Assembly (NCBI RefSeq): GCF_002234675.1
Contig: NC_019868.2
Coordinates: 3,839,933 to 3,903,932 of the forward strand
DNA from: Oryzias latipes
Taxonomy: Eukaryota; Chordata; Actinopteri; Beloniformes; Adrianichthyidae
Reading direction: 5' to 3'
Length of the DNA stretch: 64,000 bases
Below the pieces are notes generated by a model. It was not told where the DNA came from and searched no databases. It saw only the letters and a program-made list of their open reading frames with translations. Made by a program: the position numbers and the translations under genes. Positions 61,111 to 64,000 of the stretch are shown in pieces (the stretch's first letter is position 1; each line of letters begins with the position of its first letter).

Positions 61111-63179
61111 ATCCAAGTTTTTAAGCAAACAAACAACCATTTGGGAGCCACTCTGACAGAGTCATGCAGCTTATCTAAGCCTTTGCCAATAAACACCAAC
61201 GGTGTGTCTAAAATATTGTCACAGGTGGGAGTTCAGACCTGGAATAAACAGAAAACAACAGAAAGATGAAGACTTCATGGAGGATGATGTGGGGGCAGTT
61301 GCTCAAGTAAACATTCAGCATGAAAACACTCAAACCACCTAATGTACAGCTCCTCTGTGTCCCATCCCAATCCTGCTCGGTCTCCTTCGACGTCCCTCCC
61401 CCCCAGTGCTTTTTTTGGTGGTACTCACCTGATGCAGGTGATCAGCAGCAGGAGGGGGGTCAGAGAAGACCATGAGCACAGGACTCGGATTAGACACCTC
61501 TGCTCTAAAACAGCAGAAATGTCAGAATGTCAATCACAATGCCCCCCCCCCACAGCAAAGTAGAAACAGTAGGAGCTTCAATTCATCAACAGAAATGATC
61601 TTCTTTCACAACCAGCTGAGAGAAAAGGTGGGAAGTTGTTAAAGTCTTTCATCTAACAGATAAATCAGTAACCATAAGCCCCCCAAAACACATAAAATGG
61701 CACCCTGTGAGGTACCCCCCCCCCCTCCCACTGCAAGCTCACCCTATCTGGAATATTTGGATAATTCTGCTCTGATTGGGTGTCGGCGAGTCCTCCTCAG
61801 CTGCTTCGTGTCAAGCCGTTCTTGTACCAAGCAGCCTGGAGAGTGCAGATAAAGCCTGCCCATGTTGGGGGGGGGGGTTCAGGATGTGTGGGTGTGGGTG
61901 GGGATGCCGCCTGCTCAAGTGTGACCAATGAAAAGCAGGCGAGCTCTGAGGCAAATCATAAATTCATGGCAGCCGTCAGTGAGGCGGAACTTCAACTAAA
62001 TTTATAGTTATTGCACTGAGAACGTGCACGGCATGAACGTCCTTAACAATAATGTGCAGAGCATGAACGTGCACATGTACGTGCACAGACTGCATTTAGC
62101 TAACTTTGGTTCTTTATCGTCTTAACGTTTCCTAAAGGCCTTTTTTTAAAACATCCTTTCGGCAGCAACAAACACAAATGTTTGTTACATTTGTTTCCTT
62201 CATTTTCCTCTGACCATGAGGAACATGAGAGCCTTCACTGCACACCTGTACAGGCGTTGAAGTGTTAGCAGATAGGCAGTACTCCTCTGATGAACTTTAT
62301 CTTTAGGCTAATTTGACGATGAGCGCTGAGAGCTACAAAGACAGGAGACAGAGCTGCAGAGGTTTGAAAGAGAAGAAGAACAGAAAAGGAAGATGAAGGT
62401 GACGTTCTGAAAGGAGGAAGACTTCTGCTGCCAGACTCTGAGTTTATCATGTCATTGATTGATTTCTATTTTCTTTTAATTTTACATAGCTTGGTGATTC
62501 TTCATGCTGAAAGAGATCAAGCTTTACAGTTTTTGCCTGTTTCTACGTTGGATCTTCAGAATTGAAACTAGAGACGACAAAGTGAAGTTTGTGTGTGAAG
62601 GTTGAAATCCTTTGAGGCATCAGGACCGGCTCTTCCTCTTTCAGTCTGATGATGCTCTTCCTCTCCATGCAGATGTCTTCTGTTTTTTTATCCACTCAGA
62701 CAGATAATGACCAACGTCATGACACTGGGATTGACTTTTTCAGATGGAAGTTCTAGAAATCTGAATTTCTTTGCTGTCTCAACAGTTTAGCAGGAAAAGG
62801 AAGCGTCTTAAAGAAAATCCACGTTTAGTTTTTCTGGTTTCCATGTTGCTGAAAAGTGCTGTGGGTCCGCGGTGGTCCTGCCTGTTTGTTATTTTGATCT
62901 AATTTTTTGTTTTTGTCTTTTTTTTTGGGGGGGGGGGGGGGGGCAGCACTTATCACACTCTGACCCTGCTGCCCCCTCCCCCTTTCCACATCCATCAGTT
63001 TGTGAGCAGCGTCGTTTGTTAACCTTTATCTGGTGATCTGAACTGACCTCTGCGTCACCCGGTCCTGACGGCGCGCATGCAAACTCTGGAGACGTCTCTG
63101 GACCGACTGCTCAGAATCACCACAGAGAGGATCTGCAGGAAGTGTAGACTTCCCCATCAGCTGCTTAAATGATCCAAGA
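61111..63179. other. No recognised gene
   Basis: Contains homopolymer C runs (about 61,548 and 61,716), a G run (about 62,928-62,943) and a small motif repetition at 62,018-62,090. No coding family recognised. Confidence 0.35.
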
Positions 63180-63420
63180 TGATTGCAGACACGCAACATT
63201 TACTTTCATCTCGTGAGCAAATATGATGCTATAGTGATAGAACTATGGAAGGTATTTCATTATCAGGCATCAGATTATCATTCAGGGCACATCAGCGACG
63301 CGCCGCTAACACTGAGACGATGCATATTCATGTGTTTAACATGCAGACGTGCGTTCCTGACGATGAAGGAGAGGCTTGAATGCAGTGCAGCTCATTAATA
63401 CTTGTTACCATGCATGTCAA
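63180..63420. promoter_or_regulatory. Candidate conserved non-coding element with octamer-like site
   Basis: Non-repetitive stretch with CGATGCATATTCATGTG (octamer/POU-dimer-like), GATTATCATTCAGGGCAC, GCTCATTAATAC (homeodomain-like) and GGAAGGTATTTCATTATCAG. No open frame spans it convincingly. The call rests on motif density alone. Confidence 0.25.
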
Positions 63421-64000
63421 CCCCCCAGGAAAACACGTCAGAGGCGTTTCTGCTTGTTCTCAGGTGAAGATGAACGCTGAAACGATGGCATCTCGTGTTT
63501 GCTCTGCCTACAGAAAAGACTGCTCTCATTAACATTTCCTCACACTTCCACACTCATGTCCTGCTGCAGTCTCTGGTATCTCTTAACCAACTTGAATCCT
63601 GAAAGTGCATTTATTAAATCAGGATTTTAAATAAAAGGTGTATATTAGTGCTTTTCTGCTCTGAGCCATAAACTGAAATATCACATTAGGTTTTCTTTCT
63701 GGGTTTTTTCTTTAAATGCATCTTCAAACAGAAAATGTTGCTCTATGATAAAGTTTATACATGACTCCATAGCTGCATGGGAAAAAGAAAGCAACATGTT
63801 TCTCCTGATCTGCAGCTGTTCTGTGTGAGTTTCGCTTTCACTCCTCAAGTTTGCATTTCGTATCAGACCCAGAGTAGATGAACGCCTGAGGAAACCAGAC
63901 TGTGACCACATCAGCCTGACTCTCACAGTGAGCTGGCTCTGACTTCAGAGCAGTGAAGTCTGGTCCTCAACCAGCAGCCTGAGCTTTAAGAACTTAATAG
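63421..64000. other. No recognised gene at window end
   Basis: Short frames only; no repeat recognised. A gene could lie just beyond the edge. Confidence 0.3.

Overview
This window looks like nuclear DNA of a ray-finned fish, probably a percomorph-type teleost. Two ordinary eukaryotic housekeeping genes are present with GT-AG introns. They sit among L2-, CR1- and R4-type non-LTR retrotransposons, hAT-like and other inverted-repeat elements, a Gypsy-type LTR remnant and long simple-sequence tracts, a mix typical of teleosts. There are no bacterial-style operons, no CRISPR array and no rRNA gene.

Layout. About 60-1,020: an eroded C2H2 zinc-finger sequence on the minus strand. 1,718-14,694 (minus): a complete 25-exon POLR2B gene for the second-largest subunit of RNA polymerase II. 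The exons join to 1,174 codons, the same length as the human protein as I recall it. Its introns carry hAT-like repeats and long homopolymer G runs. 16,884-18,072 (minus): a complete six-coding-exon GAR1 gene for the H/ACA snoRNP protein (220 aa). A splice acceptor sits 32 nt before its start codon, and a donor lies in a CpG-rich segment at 26.53 kb. I therefore infer a non-coding first exon and an 8.4-kb first intron. That intron holds a long open L2 reverse-transcriptase frame, a hAT-like element with a perfect 8-bp target duplication, and a 1.9-kb near-palindromic transposon nest.

28.0-28.6 kb (plus) is an unprocessed relic of an alcohol dehydrogenase gene. From about 28.7 kb to the end I see no convincing protein-coding host gene. 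This part holds L2 fragments, a perfect 23-bp inverted repeat that could fold as an RNA hairpin (34.3 kb), a TCCA satellite (35 kb), an R4/Dong-like element between TA microsatellites (36.2-38.1 kb), a 159-bp MITE with TA duplication (38.2 kb), a broken LTR element whose 5' LTR end is a snap-back palindrome (44.1-45.4 kb), an ORF1-like LINE fragment (45.7 kb), a terminal-inverted-repeat element (54.7-56.0 kb), and a CR1/Rex-like fragment (60 kb). Several non-repetitive stretches (35.7, 49.0-49.3, 63.2-63.4 kb) look like possible conserved regulatory DNA, but that needs alignments I cannot run.

How it works together: POLR2B makes mRNA, and GAR1 helps pseudouridylate rRNA and snRNA and supports telomerase RNP. 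Both are constitutive growth genes and here are read in the same direction. I found no convincing undescribed gene system. The most unusual observations are two stop-free, frame-preserving introns in POLR2B (one splits the conserved TPEG motif), the palindromic transposon nest in the GAR1 intron, and the 34.3-kb hairpin. Exon borders were read by eye from splice sites and protein similarity remembered from the families; allow an error of one base at some of them.
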